Positions 52,459-59,854 of a stretch of 64,000 bases of DNA are shown here, one piece after another. The stretch's first letter is position 1. Every line of letters begins with the position of its first letter. This DNA comes from an uncultured Collinsella sp. (GTDB taxonomy: Bacteria; Actinomycetota; Coriobacteriia; Coriobacteriales; Coriobacteriaceae). A program made the position numbers and the translations under genes. The notes below the pieces were generated by a model. The model searched no databases. It saw only the letters and a list, made by a program, of their open reading frames with translations, and had not been told where the DNA came from. Location of the stretch: the NCBI GenBank assembly GCA_900541885.1, contig UQKW01000003.1, forward strand, positions 1 to 64,000. Direction: 5' to 3'.

Positions 52459-52719
52459 TTATTTAGCGCGCTCGACGACCTCGATGAGGCGCCAGCGCTT
52501 CATCTTGGACATAGGACGGGTCTCCATAACGCGGACGGTATCGCCCACGCCAGCCGTGCACTCCTCGTCGTGAGCGTGCAGCTTCTTGGAGCTGGTCATC
52601 ATCTTGCCGTACTTGGGGTGACGCTTGCGCTCGGTGATGGTGACAACAATGGTCTTGGCACCGGAGACGGAGGTAACGACACCCGTACGGACCTTACGCG
52701 AGTTACGCGAATCAGTCAT
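52459..52719 (-). CDS. rpsQ: 30S ribosomal protein S17
   Basis: An 86-residue OB-fold 16S rRNA-binding protein, with RKVRTGVVTSVSGAKTIVVT near the start and ETRPMSKMKRWRL near the end. A 118-base gap to rplN is longer than the others in this block but shows no terminator. Confidence 0.96.
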   Translation of the reverse strand: MTDSRNSRKVRTGVVTSVSGAKTIVVTITERKRHPKYGKMMTSSKKLHAHDEECTAGVGDTVRVMETRPMSKMKRWRLIEVVERAK

Positions 52720-52735
52720 GTTCTCTCCTTAGGTC

Positions 52736-52951
52736 CTACTCGGCGACAGCGGACTTCTCCGCTGCGATCTCGCGGGCGCGCTGCTCCGTGAGGACGCGAG
52801 CGATGTCCTTCTTCACGGTGTTGACGCGAGCGGTGTTGTCCAGCTGGCTGGTGGCCATCTGGAAACGAAGGTTAAAGAGCTCGGCGCGCATTTCCTTCAG
52901 CTTCTCAACGAGCTGAGCGTCCGAGAGCTCACGAATCTCTGCGGGCTTCAT
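52736..52951 (-). CDS. rpmC: 50S ribosomal protein L29
   Basis: A 71-residue two-helix protein at the peptide exit tunnel (MKPAEIRELSDAQLVEKLKE, NLRFQMATSQL). Its ATG overlaps the rplP stop by one base. Confidence 0.96.
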   Translation of the reverse strand: MKPAEIRELSDAQLVEKLKEMRAELFNLRFQMATSQLDNTARVNTVKKDIARVLTEQRAREIAAEKSAVAE

Positions 52952-53454
52952 TAGTTCTCCTCCTTGGCGGCGGCGGCGTCCTCAGCAGCCCACTTGGCCT
53001 CGAGAGCGGCCTCCTCAGCCATCTCCTTCTCGATGCGCTGCTCAGCGTTCTTGGCAGCAACAATCTTGGTCTTGATGGGAAGCTTGTGCTGTGCAAGACG
53101 CAGAGCCTCGCGAGCGACCTCCTCGGGCACGCCCTTGACCTCGAACATGATGCGACCGGGCTTGACGACGGCCACCCACTCCTCGGGGTTACCCTTACCA
53201 GAACCCATGCGAGTCTCGGCAGGCTTCTTGGTGATGGGCTTATCGGGGAAGATCGTGATGTAGACACGACCGCCACGCTTCATGTAGCGGGTCATGGCAA
53301 TACGAGCGGCCTCGATCTGACGGTTGGTAATCCAATGGGCCTCGAGAGCCTGGATACCAAACTCGCCGAAATGCAGCTCGGTATTACCCTTGGCCTGGCC
53401 CTTCATGGAGCCACGCTGCACCTTGCGGTGAAGAATTCGCTTAGGGGCAAGCAC
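52951..53454 (-). CDS. rplP: 50S ribosomal protein L16
   Basis: A 167-residue protein organising the A-site region of the large subunit. The core through about 138 is typical (LAPKRILHRKVQRGS, GKGNPEEWVAVVKPGR). The last 30 residues are an Ala/Glu-rich tail. The start is GTG, overlapping the rpsC stop codon by one base. Confidence 0.96.
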   Translation of the reverse strand: MLAPKRILHRKVQRGSMKGQAKGNTELHFGEFGIQALEAHWITNRQIEAARIAMTRYMKRGGRVYITIFPDKPITKKPAETRMGSGKGNPEEWVAVVKPGRIMFEVKGVPEEVAREALRLAQHKLPIKTKIVAAKNAEQRIEKEMAEEAALEAKWAAEDAAAAKEEN

Positions 53455-54164
53455 TACTGACCCCTCCTCTCGGAGTTACGACGACGAGGACGGGAAGAGC
53501 CCTCGAGTGCAGGGTTAGGAACAGGCTGGCCCGGGAGCTTCTCGCCCAGGTAGATCCAGACCTTCACGCCGCAAGCGCCCATGGTGGTGCTGGCGACAGC
53601 CGTGCCGTAGTCGATCTTGGCACGGAGGGTGTGCAGAGGCACGCGACCCTCGCGGTACCACTCACGACGGCCCATCTCGGCACCGCCGAGACGACCGGAG
53701 CACTGGATACGGATGCCCTTAGCGCCGGCCTTGCGGGCAGACTGGACAGCCTTGCGCATAGCGCGACGGAAGGCAACGCGGCCCTCGAGCTGCTCGGCGA
53801 TAGACTGAGCAACGAGGTTGGCGTCGAGCTCGGGGCGCTTGATCTCGACAACGTCGACGGAGAGCTGGCCCTTGGAGACGCCAGCGACCTTCTCGAGCTC
53901 GGTGCGGAGGGTATCGATCTCGGCACCCTTCTTACCGATGACAACGCCGGGGCGAGCGGTGAGGATGATGACCTTCACCTTGTCGCCAGCGCGCTCGATC
54001 TCGACGCGGGAGACAGCTGCGCGGGAAAGACGCTTCTCGAGGTACTTGCGAATCTCGAGATCGTTACCGAGGGTCTTAGCGTAATCCTTCTCTGCGAACC
54101 AGCGGGAGCGCCAGTTCTCGGTGATGCCAAGACGGAAGCCGGTGGGGTAGACTTTCTGACCCAT
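53454..54164 (-). CDS. rpsC: 30S ribosomal protein S3
   Basis: A 236-residue small-subunit head protein with the KH RNA-binding domain (VIGKKGAEIDTLR around 76-88) and the conserved C-terminal domain (SGRLGGAEMGRREWYREGRV). It is coupled to rplP by overlap. Confidence 0.97.
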   Translation of the reverse strand: MGQKVYPTGFRLGITENWRSRWFAEKDYAKTLGNDLEIRKYLEKRLSRAAVSRVEIERAGDKVKVIILTARPGVVIGKKGAEIDTLRTELEKVAGVSKGQLSVDVVEIKRPELDANLVAQSIAEQLEGRVAFRRAMRKAVQSARKAGAKGIRIQCSGRLGGAEMGRREWYREGRVPLHTLRAKIDYGTAVASTTMGACGVKVWIYLGEKLPGQPVPNPALEGSSRPRRRNSERRGQ

Positions 54165-54170
54165 ACAGCT

Positions 54171-54542
54171 TTACGCCTCCTTTCGAGGAGCAACGACGAC
54201 GGTGATGTGGGAAGTACGCTTCAGAATGCGAGAAGCGGAACCCTTGGCGCGGGGACGGATGCGCTTAAGCGTCGGACCCTCGTCAACATAGGCAGCGGCG
54301 ACAACCAGGTTGTCGGCACGCAGACCGTTGTTGTTCTCGGCGTTCGCAACGGCGGAACGGAGAACCTTCTCGACATCCACGGCGACGGCGCGGTCGCAGA
54401 AGTGGAGGATGTCGAAGGCCTGAGCGACAGGCTTGCGGCGGATCAGATCGACCACCAGGCGGGCCTTGCTGGGGGAAACACGCACGTACTTAGCGACGGC
54501 GCGAACCTCGGTGGCCTCAGTTTCAATAGACTTAGTTGCCAT
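54171..54542 (-). CDS. rplV: 50S ribosomal protein L22
   Basis: A 123-residue protein lining the exit tunnel. The core VRAVAKYVRVSPSKARLVVD and the hairpin end GSASRILKRTSHITVVV are conserved. It lies between rpsS and rpsC. Confidence 0.97.
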   Translation of the reverse strand: MATKSIETEATEVRAVAKYVRVSPSKARLVVDLIRRKPVAQAFDILHFCDRAVAVDVEKVLRSAVANAENNNGLRADNLVVAAAYVDEGPTLKRIRPRAKGSASRILKRTSHITVVVAPRKEA

Positions 54543-54556
54543 TTACGGTTAACCCC

Positions 54557-54817
54557 CTATTTGGCCTTGTGGCCACGGAACGTACGAGTCGGCGCGAACT
54601 CGCCGAGCTTGTGACCAACCATGGACTCGGTAACATACACGGGCACATGCTTGCGGCCGTCGTGGACGGCGATGGTGTGACCAACCATCTCGGGGAAGAT
54701 GGTGGACGCGCGGGACCAGGTCTTCACGACGTCCTTCTTGCCAGCCTCGTTCATCGCGGTGATACGCGAGAGAAGGCGAGTCTCCACGAACGGGCCCTTT
54801 TTGAGACTTCTGCTCAT
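54557..54817 (-). CDS. rpsS: 30S ribosomal protein S19
   Basis: An 86-residue head protein beginning MSRSLKKGPFVETRLLSRIT, with the conserved GHKLGEFAPTRTFRGHK end. It lies between rplB and rplV. Confidence 0.97.
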   Translation of the reverse strand: MSRSLKKGPFVETRLLSRITAMNEAGKKDVVKTWSRASTIFPEMVGHTIAVHDGRKHVPVYVTESMVGHKLGEFAPTRTFRGHKAK

Positions 54818-54849
54818 AAGTGCTTTCTCCTAAAACTCGGTATCCGAAA

Positions 54850-55680
54850 TTACTTCTTACGGCGACGAATGATGTGCTGGTTCGAGACCTTCTTCTTCTT
54901 GCGCGTACGAAGGCCCTTCGTCGGCTTACCCCAGGGGGTAACGGAGGGACGACCAGAGGTGTGGTTCTTGCCCTCGCCACCGCCGTGCGGGTGGTCGACA
55001 GGGTTCATGACGGTACCGCGGACGGTCGGGCGCACGTTCATGTGACGCTTACGGCCGGCCTTGCCGATGACGATGTTGGCGTGATCGGCGTTGCCGACCT
55101 CACCGACGGTGGCGCGGCAGGTAACGAGGATGCGGCGCATCTCGGAGGAAGGCATACGGACGATGGCGTACTTGCCCTCCTTACCCATCAGCTGGCAGGA
55201 GTTACCGGCGGAACGAGCGATAGCAGCGCCCTTGCCCGGCTGGAACTCGACGGCGTGGATGAGCGTACCGACGGGGATGTCGGCGAGGGGCAGAGCGTTG
55301 CCCGGCTTGATGTCGGCGTCAGAACCGGACATGACGGTCTGACCGACCTCGAGGCCCTTGGGGGCCAGGATGTAGCGCTTCTCACCGTCAGCGTAGTGCA
55401 GCAGAGCGATGCGAGCGGAACGGTTCGGATCGTACTCGATCGTGGCAACCTTGGCGGGCACGCCGTCCTTGTTGCGCTTGAAGTCGATCACGCGGTAACG
55501 ACGCTTCACGCCGCCGCCCTGGTGGCGGGTGGTGATGCGGCCGTTGTTGTTACGACCGGCCTTCTTGGGCAGGGGCTCGAGAAGAGACTTCTCGGGCTTG
55601 GTGCAGGTGATCTCGGAGAAATCGGAGATCGTCTGCCAACGCCTACCAGCGGAGGTCGGCTTAAGGTGCTTTACAGCCAT
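54850..55680 (-). CDS. rplB: 50S ribosomal protein L2
   Basis: A 276-residue core protein needed for subunit joining and peptidyl-transferase structure. MNPVDHPHGGGEGK near the C-terminus is the family hallmark. The ATG at 55680 follows AAAGGG; a longer frame to 55755 lacks support. A 179-base gap upstream carries a hairpin and a promoter-like block, so rplB may have an extra promoter. Confidence 0.97.
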   Translation of the reverse strand: MAVKHLKPTSAGRRWQTISDFSEITCTKPEKSLLEPLPKKAGRNNNGRITTRHQGGGVKRRYRVIDFKRNKDGVPAKVATIEYDPNRSARIALLHYADGEKRYILAPKGLEVGQTVMSGSDADIKPGNALPLADIPVGTLIHAVEFQPGKGAAIARSAGNSCQLMGKEGKYAIVRMPSSEMRRILVTCRATVGEVGNADHANIVIGKAGRKRHMNVRPTVRGTVMNPVDHPHGGGEGKNHTSGRPSVTPWGKPTKGLRTRKKKKVSNQHIIRRRKK

Positions 55681-55760
55681 TACAATCCCTTTCAATAGGA
55701 ATCCGTTAGCCATCGCAGACAGGGATTCGAGGTTCTGCCTCGGGTGCGATGACACCGGAC

Positions 55761-55786
55761 GTATACACGGTTCCGGGCGTGTCCAT
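55761..55786 (-). promoter_or_regulatory. Promoter-like block upstream of rplB, shared with rplC
   Basis: This 26-base stretch (minus strand, from ATGGACACGCCCGG to GTGTATAC) matches 57626-57651 upstream of rplC at 23 of 26 positions. It includes a TATAC(G/T) box and a TGGACA-like box 14 bases apart, which is short for a standard promoter. Confidence 0.45.
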
Positions 55787-55805
55787 TTTATACGCCCAAA
55801 ACCTT

Positions 55806-55841
55806 GAGCTCTCGCCTCCCCTATTTGGGAGGCATGAGCTC
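55806..55841. other. Stem-loop between rplW and rplB
   Basis: GAGCTC-TC-GCCTCCC (55806-55820) pairs with GGGAGGC-AT-GAGCTC (55827-55841) with one 2-base internal mismatch and the loop CTATTT. It lacks a U-run and may be an mRNA control structure within the S10 block. Confidence 0.45.
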
Positions 55842-55859
55842 ACTCAACAGCAGCGAGTC

Positions 55860-56147
55860 TTAGGCCTGGTTGCCAAAGACCTCGATGGTGTCGCCCTCGG
55901 CCAGCGTGACGATGGCCTTCTTCCAAGAACGGGTCTTGCCGGCGACATAGCGCACGCGCTTGGTCTTGGGCTTGACCGTCAGGGTGTTCACGCGAACGAC
56001 CTTGACGCCGAAGATCTCCTCGACAGCGTCCTTGATCTGATACTTGTTAGCATCCTTGGCGACCTCGAACGTGTACTTGTTCTGCTCCATACCAGAGAAG
56101 GAACGCTCGGACACGATCGGACGGATGATGATCTCGTGGGCGGTCAT
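55860..56147 (-). CDS. rplW: 50S ribosomal protein L23
   Basis: A 95-residue exit-tunnel protein that docks signal recognition particle and trigger factor. It begins MTAHEIIIRPIVSERSFSGM and has the KVVRVNTL and GKTRSWKKAIVTL stretches. It directly abuts rplD. Confidence 0.97.
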   Translation of the reverse strand: MTAHEIIIRPIVSERSFSGMEQNKYTFEVAKDANKYQIKDAVEEIFGVKVVRVNTLTVKPKTKRVRYVAGKTRSWKKAIVTLAEGDTIEVFGNQA

Positions 56148-56774
56148 TTATGCAAGCACCTCCCCGAAGTGAGCGGCGATGTCGGCGGGCATCAGCACGG
56201 CGTTGTTGTTGACGAGATCGTAGGTGTTGGCCTCGTCGGCAGTGATGATGAACGTCTTGGGAATGTTGCGGAACGACAGGTAGGCGTTGACGTCCTCATC
56301 GCGAACGATGATGGTCAGACGCTTGCCCTCAAGGCCGAGAGCCTTGAGCATGGCGACGGCAGCCTTGGTGGAAGGCTTCTCGAAGCCGTAGTCGTCGACG
56401 AGCACGAGCTCGCCATCGGCCAGCTTGGCGGACAGCGCGGAGCGCATAGCCAGCTTGACCTCCTTGTTGTTCATACGCTTAGCGTAGGAACGGGGCTTGG
56501 GGGCGAAGACAACGCCACCGTGACGCCACTGGGCAGCACGGATGGAACCCTGGCGGGCACGGCCGGTGCCCTTCTGACGCCAAGGCTTCTTGCCGCCACC
56601 GGAAACCTCAGAGCGGCCCTTAGCGGACTGGGTGCCCTGACGCCAAGAGGCCATCTGGCACTTGACGATGTGGTGCATAACGTGGATGTTCGGCTCGATG
56701 CCGTACACCTCAGCGGCGAGCTCGGCCTCGGCGACCTTCTTGCCCTCGCTGTTCTTTACTTCAAACTTTGCCAT
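56148..56774 (-). CDS. rplD: 50S ribosomal protein L4
   Basis: A 208-residue early-assembly protein with its tunnel loop in the GGGKKPWRQKGTGRARQGSI region. In E. coli L4 represses the S10 operon; whether a matching leader exists here is not clear. It lies between rplC and rplW. Confidence 0.97.
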   Translation of the reverse strand: MAKFEVKNSEGKKVAEAELAAEVYGIEPNIHVMHHIVKCQMASWRQGTQSAKGRSEVSGGGKKPWRQKGTGRARQGSIRAAQWRHGGVVFAPKPRSYAKRMNNKEVKLAMRSALSAKLADGELVLVDDYGFEKPSTKAAVAMLKALGLEGKRLTIIVRDEDVNAYLSFRNIPKTFIITADEANTYDLVNNNAVLMPADIAAHFGEVLA

Positions 56775-56820
56775 TTAAGTGTTCTCCTTGGTATGACGCT
56801 GGGCTAAATGGGCTGGGCCC

Positions 56821-57441
56821 TTAGGCCATACGGATGGCGACGAGACCATTCTTGGCACCCGGGACAGCGCCCTTGACCAAGATGAGGTTCTGCTCGGCAT
56901 CGATGCGGACAACGGAAAGGTTCTTGACGGTAACGCGCTCGTTACCCATGTGACCGGCCATCTTGACGCCCTTGAGGACGCGCGCCGGGTAGGCGCACTG
57001 ACCGATAGAACCGGGGTGACGCTGAAAGTGAGAACCATGCGTCATAGGACCGCGGCGCTGACCCCAGCGCTTGATGCGACCCTGGAAGCCCTTACCCTTG
57101 GAGGTACCGATGACGTCGACCTTCTCGACATCAGCGAAATCAGCGACGGTGACGACCTCGCCGACCTTGTGCTCCTCGCCGTTCTCGACGCGGACCTCAC
57201 GAAGGAAACGGACAGGCTCGACGCCAGCCTTGGCGAAGTGACCAGCCATGGGCTTGTTCACGTTCTTGGCCTTGATGTCGCCGAAACCGATCTGGACGGC
57301 GTCATAGCCGTCGGTTGCCTGAGTTTTAACCTGCGAGACAGCGCAGGGGCCAGCCTGGATGACCGTGACGGGAACGACGTTGTCGTCCTCGTCCCAAACC
57401 TGGGTCATGCCAATCTTGCGGCCGAGAATCATGCTGATCAA
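56821..57441 (-). CDS. rplC: 50S ribosomal protein L3
   Basis: A 206-residue protein near the peptidyl-transferase centre, with ILGRKIGMTQVWDED at the N-terminus and GHMGNERVTVKNL near residue 165. The TTG at 57441 matches the family start and has GGGA 7 bases upstream; an ATG at 57432 is the alternative. It is the first gene of this transcript: rpsJ, which normally precedes it, is absent. Confidence 0.96.
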   Translation of the reverse strand: MISMILGRKIGMTQVWDEDDNVVPVTVIQAGPCAVSQVKTQATDGYDAVQIGFGDIKAKNVNKPMAGHFAKAGVEPVRFLREVRVENGEEHKVGEVVTVADFADVEKVDVIGTSKGKGFQGRIKRWGQRRGPMTHGSHFQRHPGSIGQCAYPARVLKGVKMAGHMGNERVTVKNLSVVRIDAEQNLILVKGAVPGAKNGLVAIRMA

Positions 57442-57625
57442 GATATGATCCCAACTCTCGCGTGGTCTTGGGACAATGCGTACGCCACCGAGCGTACGCC
57501 CCTAGAGGACCACTACTTACACGACGTGCTCCCCAGCCTTGTATTTCGCCTGGACTACCTGACAACCCTATTAAGCAGGCATTTTGTCCAGCCAGAATAC
57601 TCCCCTGGTTACACACAGCTGTTTA

Positions 57626-57651
57626 GTATACACGGCTGCGGGCGTATCCAT
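57626..57651 (-). promoter_or_regulatory. Promoter-like block upstream of rplC
   Basis: Second copy of the block at 55761-55786 (23 of 26 identical). Here the minus-strand box reads TATACT, the better match to a -10. It gives a leader of roughly 180 bases before rplC. Confidence 0.5.
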
Positions 57652-57708
57652 CGAGATTCATATTTCACTCACATTGTTTACGCAGGTAAAGTGCGTGGAG
57701 TCGCCTGG

Positions 57709-57845
57709 GCTTGGCAGAGGGGCGGCGAAATATATTAAGTTTGCTGCTCTACAGTCCTGCGCAAGACGGAAAGCACATTAAGTGCTTTCCTTTGCGTGCG
57801 GAACTCGCGACAAACTTAATATATTTCGCCGCCCCTCTGCCAAGC
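57709..57845. repeat. 35-bp perfect inverted repeat around an inner hairpin
   Basis: Bases 57709-57743 and 57811-57845 are exact complements. The 67-base interior holds a 9-bp stem GGAAAGCAC/GTGCTTTCC (57768-57790) with loop ATTAA. The AT-rich centre of each arm, AAATATATTAAGTTTG, is unusual here. No transposase and no clear target duplication flank it. It resembles a MITE-like element or a large structured terminator. Confidence 0.75.
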
Positions 57846-57889
57846 TCGGGAGACGACACGTTGATGTCTGCTTAACTCTGCTAGCTCAG

Positions 57890-58510
57890 CTAATTACTTT
57901 GTTGGGGATCCACAATTTGTTGCAAGGTGAACTTGCATTGGGGCGTATCGTCCTCTTCTCGCGTATCGTCAAAATCGAAGACCATGATGGCGCAGTTGGG
58001 GAGTTTTGTTGGGAGCTTGAAGCCCTCTGGGGCTGCGGCCTTGATGAATTGGCGGCTGGCGCTGCCGTGGCTTACTGCTAGGAGGGTTTCGATGCCCTCG
58101 GCGCTCATGAGATTGGTGAGGGTGTCTACCATGCGCTCTTGCAGTGCCTGGCTTCCTTCTCCTCCGTAAGGGACCAAGTCCTCGCCGGGTTCCCAGACGT
58201 CGGTGGGCAGAGCGTCGTGGGGGCCTTCTTCGAAGGAGCCGTAGCAGCGCTCGATAATGCCTTCGCAGGGCTCGGCTGCTGCGTCCGGGCCGAGGAGCTC
58301 GCATGCGACGAGCTGAGCTGTGTCCATGGCTCGGCCTAAGGGCGAAGAGACCACTTTGTCGGGGACAACGTCGTGGCTCTTGAGCCATGCGGCTGCCATT
58401 CCCGCTTGTTTGCGGCCCAGGTCGGTCAGCGGTGAATCGCAGCGGCCCTGGACCAGCTTTTTGACGTTGAATTCCGTCTGGCCGTGGCGGAGTAGGTATA
58501 GGCGCTTCAT
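57890..58510 (-). CDS. Histidine phosphatase (phosphoglycerate mutase-like)
   Basis: A 206-residue phosphatase of the histidine phosphatase superfamily. The catalytic RHG is at 8-10, the second His in the VSHGSAS motif near 148, and a Glu in ERCYGSFEEG near 87-96. Many relatives act on sugar phosphates or cobalamin precursors; specificity is not evident. The ATG follows GGGGAGAG. It is downstream of the cation transporter gene on the same strand with a 39-base gap, so the two may be co-transcribed. Confidence 0.87.
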   Translation of the reverse strand: MKRLYLLRHGQTEFNVKKLVQGRCDSPLTDLGRKQAGMAAAWLKSHDVVPDKVVSSPLGRAMDTAQLVACELLGPDAAAEPCEGIIERCYGSFEEGPHDALPTDVWEPGEDLVPYGGEGSQALQERMVDTLTNLMSAEGIETLLAVSHGSASRQFIKAAAPEGFKLPTKLPNCAIMVFDFDDTREEDDTPQCKFTLQQIVDPQQSN

Positions 58511-58549
58511 GCTCTCCCCTTCTGTATAACTTGCTTTGCCGGCACAGCC

Positions 58550-59710
58550 TTACTCGTGGGTATGCCCTACGTAGTCCTCGTCGATCGTAATCTTGGCAAT
58601 CGACTTGGGATATTCCGATTCGACCCGTTGTGCCAGCGCGTGCTTTAAGTCTTCGGCACTCATCTGCAGATCCGAGGGACGCACGCAGTCAAAGATCACG
58701 TTGGTGTGCGTAGGACCCGGCACACAGCGTAGGTCATGAATCGAGAGGCGGTTATCGATCTCCTGAGCCATGGCGTGAATGCGCAAGCGCATGCTCGCCA
58801 CCTTGGGGTCATCGGTCACGATGGGATCGTAGTGAAGCGTGACGATCATGCCGTCTTCGTTCCTAAACGACTGCTCGATGTTATCGAGCGTGTCGTGACT
58901 TTCCAGCGGGCTGGCCTCGGCTGCCATCTCGGCGTGAGCGCTTGCGAACTTCCTGCCCGGGCCGTAGTCGTGAACCATCAAATCGTGAACTCCCAAAACG
59001 CCGGGATAGCTCATGATCTTGTCTCGAATGTGCTTGACCAGCTTAGGATCGGGCGACTGACCCAAAAGCGGGCTCACCGTATCTTGAATAAGTTCAAAGC
59101 CGCTCCAGCCAATATAGGCGCCAACGGCAAGGCCAACCCATGCGTCAAGATTGATGTGCGTCACCTGCGAAACAATTGCACATGCCAGCACGGCGCCTGT
59201 GGCAAGAACATCGTTCTTGGAATCCTGGGCAGTCGCATGCAGTGTCTCGGACTCGATACGGTCGCCGAGCTTTTGGTTGAGCGCCGCCATCCACAGCTTA
59301 ACAACCATCGAAAGCGCCAGGACTGCCACCAGGGCAAGCGAGAACTCGACAGGTTCGGGGTGGATGATACGCTCAAACGAGGACTTCACCAGTTCAAGGC
59401 CAATGAGAAGCACGAGCGCCGCCACGACAAGACCCGAGAGGTACTCGTAGCGACCATGGCCGTATGGATGCTCGGGGTCGGCGGGCTTGCTCGCCAGCTT
59501 AAAGCCCAGCACGCTCACGATATTCGAGCTGGCATCGGACAGGTTGTTCATGGCATCCGCCACAATCGAAACCGATCCCGAAACCACACCAATGGCACCC
59601 TTCGCAGCACAAAGCGCCACATTGGCGACAATACACACCATGCCCGCTAACGTGCCCACACGCGCACGATCGCCCTGCGCGCGCTTAACTATCCACTCGA
59701 CCATCTGCAT
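58550..59710 (-). CDS. Cation diffusion facilitator family transporter
   Basis: Proton-coupled divalent metal exporter in the inner membrane (386 residues). It has five or six membrane segments in the first 210 residues, with the metal-site motifs DAMNNLSD (53-60) and HPYGHGRYE (82-90). A cytoplasmic C-terminal domain follows. A histidine-ending tail (VGHTHE) is a further hint of metal binding. Metal specificity (zinc, manganese or iron) is not readable. Two in-frame ATGs lie two codons apart behind GGGGG. Confidence 0.88.
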   Translation of the reverse strand: MQMVEWIVKRAQGDRARVGTLAGMVCIVANVALCAAKGAIGVVSGSVSIVADAMNNLSDASSNIVSVLGFKLASKPADPEHPYGHGRYEYLSGLVVAALVLLIGLELVKSSFERIIHPEPVEFSLALVAVLALSMVVKLWMAALNQKLGDRIESETLHATAQDSKNDVLATGAVLACAIVSQVTHINLDAWVGLAVGAYIGWSGFELIQDTVSPLLGQSPDPKLVKHIRDKIMSYPGVLGVHDLMVHDYGPGRKFASAHAEMAAEASPLESHDTLDNIEQSFRNEDGMIVTLHYDPIVTDDPKVASMRLRIHAMAQEIDNRLSIHDLRCVPGPTHTNVIFDCVRPSDLQMSAEDLKHALAQRVESEYPKSIAKITIDEDYVGHTHE

Positions 59711-59787
59711 CCGCCCCCACGGTACTACCTATATATCTATTGCTCAAACGGATTGTAGTGTAGCCACTTTGTCTCCCAGATACAAAG

Positions 59788-59815
59788 AGGCCGCAGCCCG
59801 CACGGGCCACGGCCT
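59788..59815 (-). terminator. Probable terminator after the orphan PTS EIIC gene
   Basis: On the minus strand AGGCCG-TG-GCCCG pairs with CGGGC-TG-CGGCCT and is followed by CTTTGT. A second small stem GACAAAAG/CTTTTGTC lies at 59824-59846. The U-tract is weak. Confidence 0.5.
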
Positions 59816-59854
59816 TGGAGCATGACAAAAGAATCGTCCTTTTGTCGCACAGGT

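Larger units (their letters stand above)
57442..57889. other. 448-base gap upstream of rplC: leader, promoter-like block and long inverted repeat
   Basis: Contains the rplC leader, the 26-base block shared with rplB (57626-57651) and a 35-bp inverted repeat (57709-57845) just past the phosphatase stop codon. No ORF resembling S10 is present. Confidence 0.7.

Noticed and set aside
57709..57845. Long inverted repeat considered as an insertion sequence
   Set aside because: There is no transposase frame, the interior is 67 bases, and I could not see a target-site duplication. MITE-like is as far as the sequence allows.
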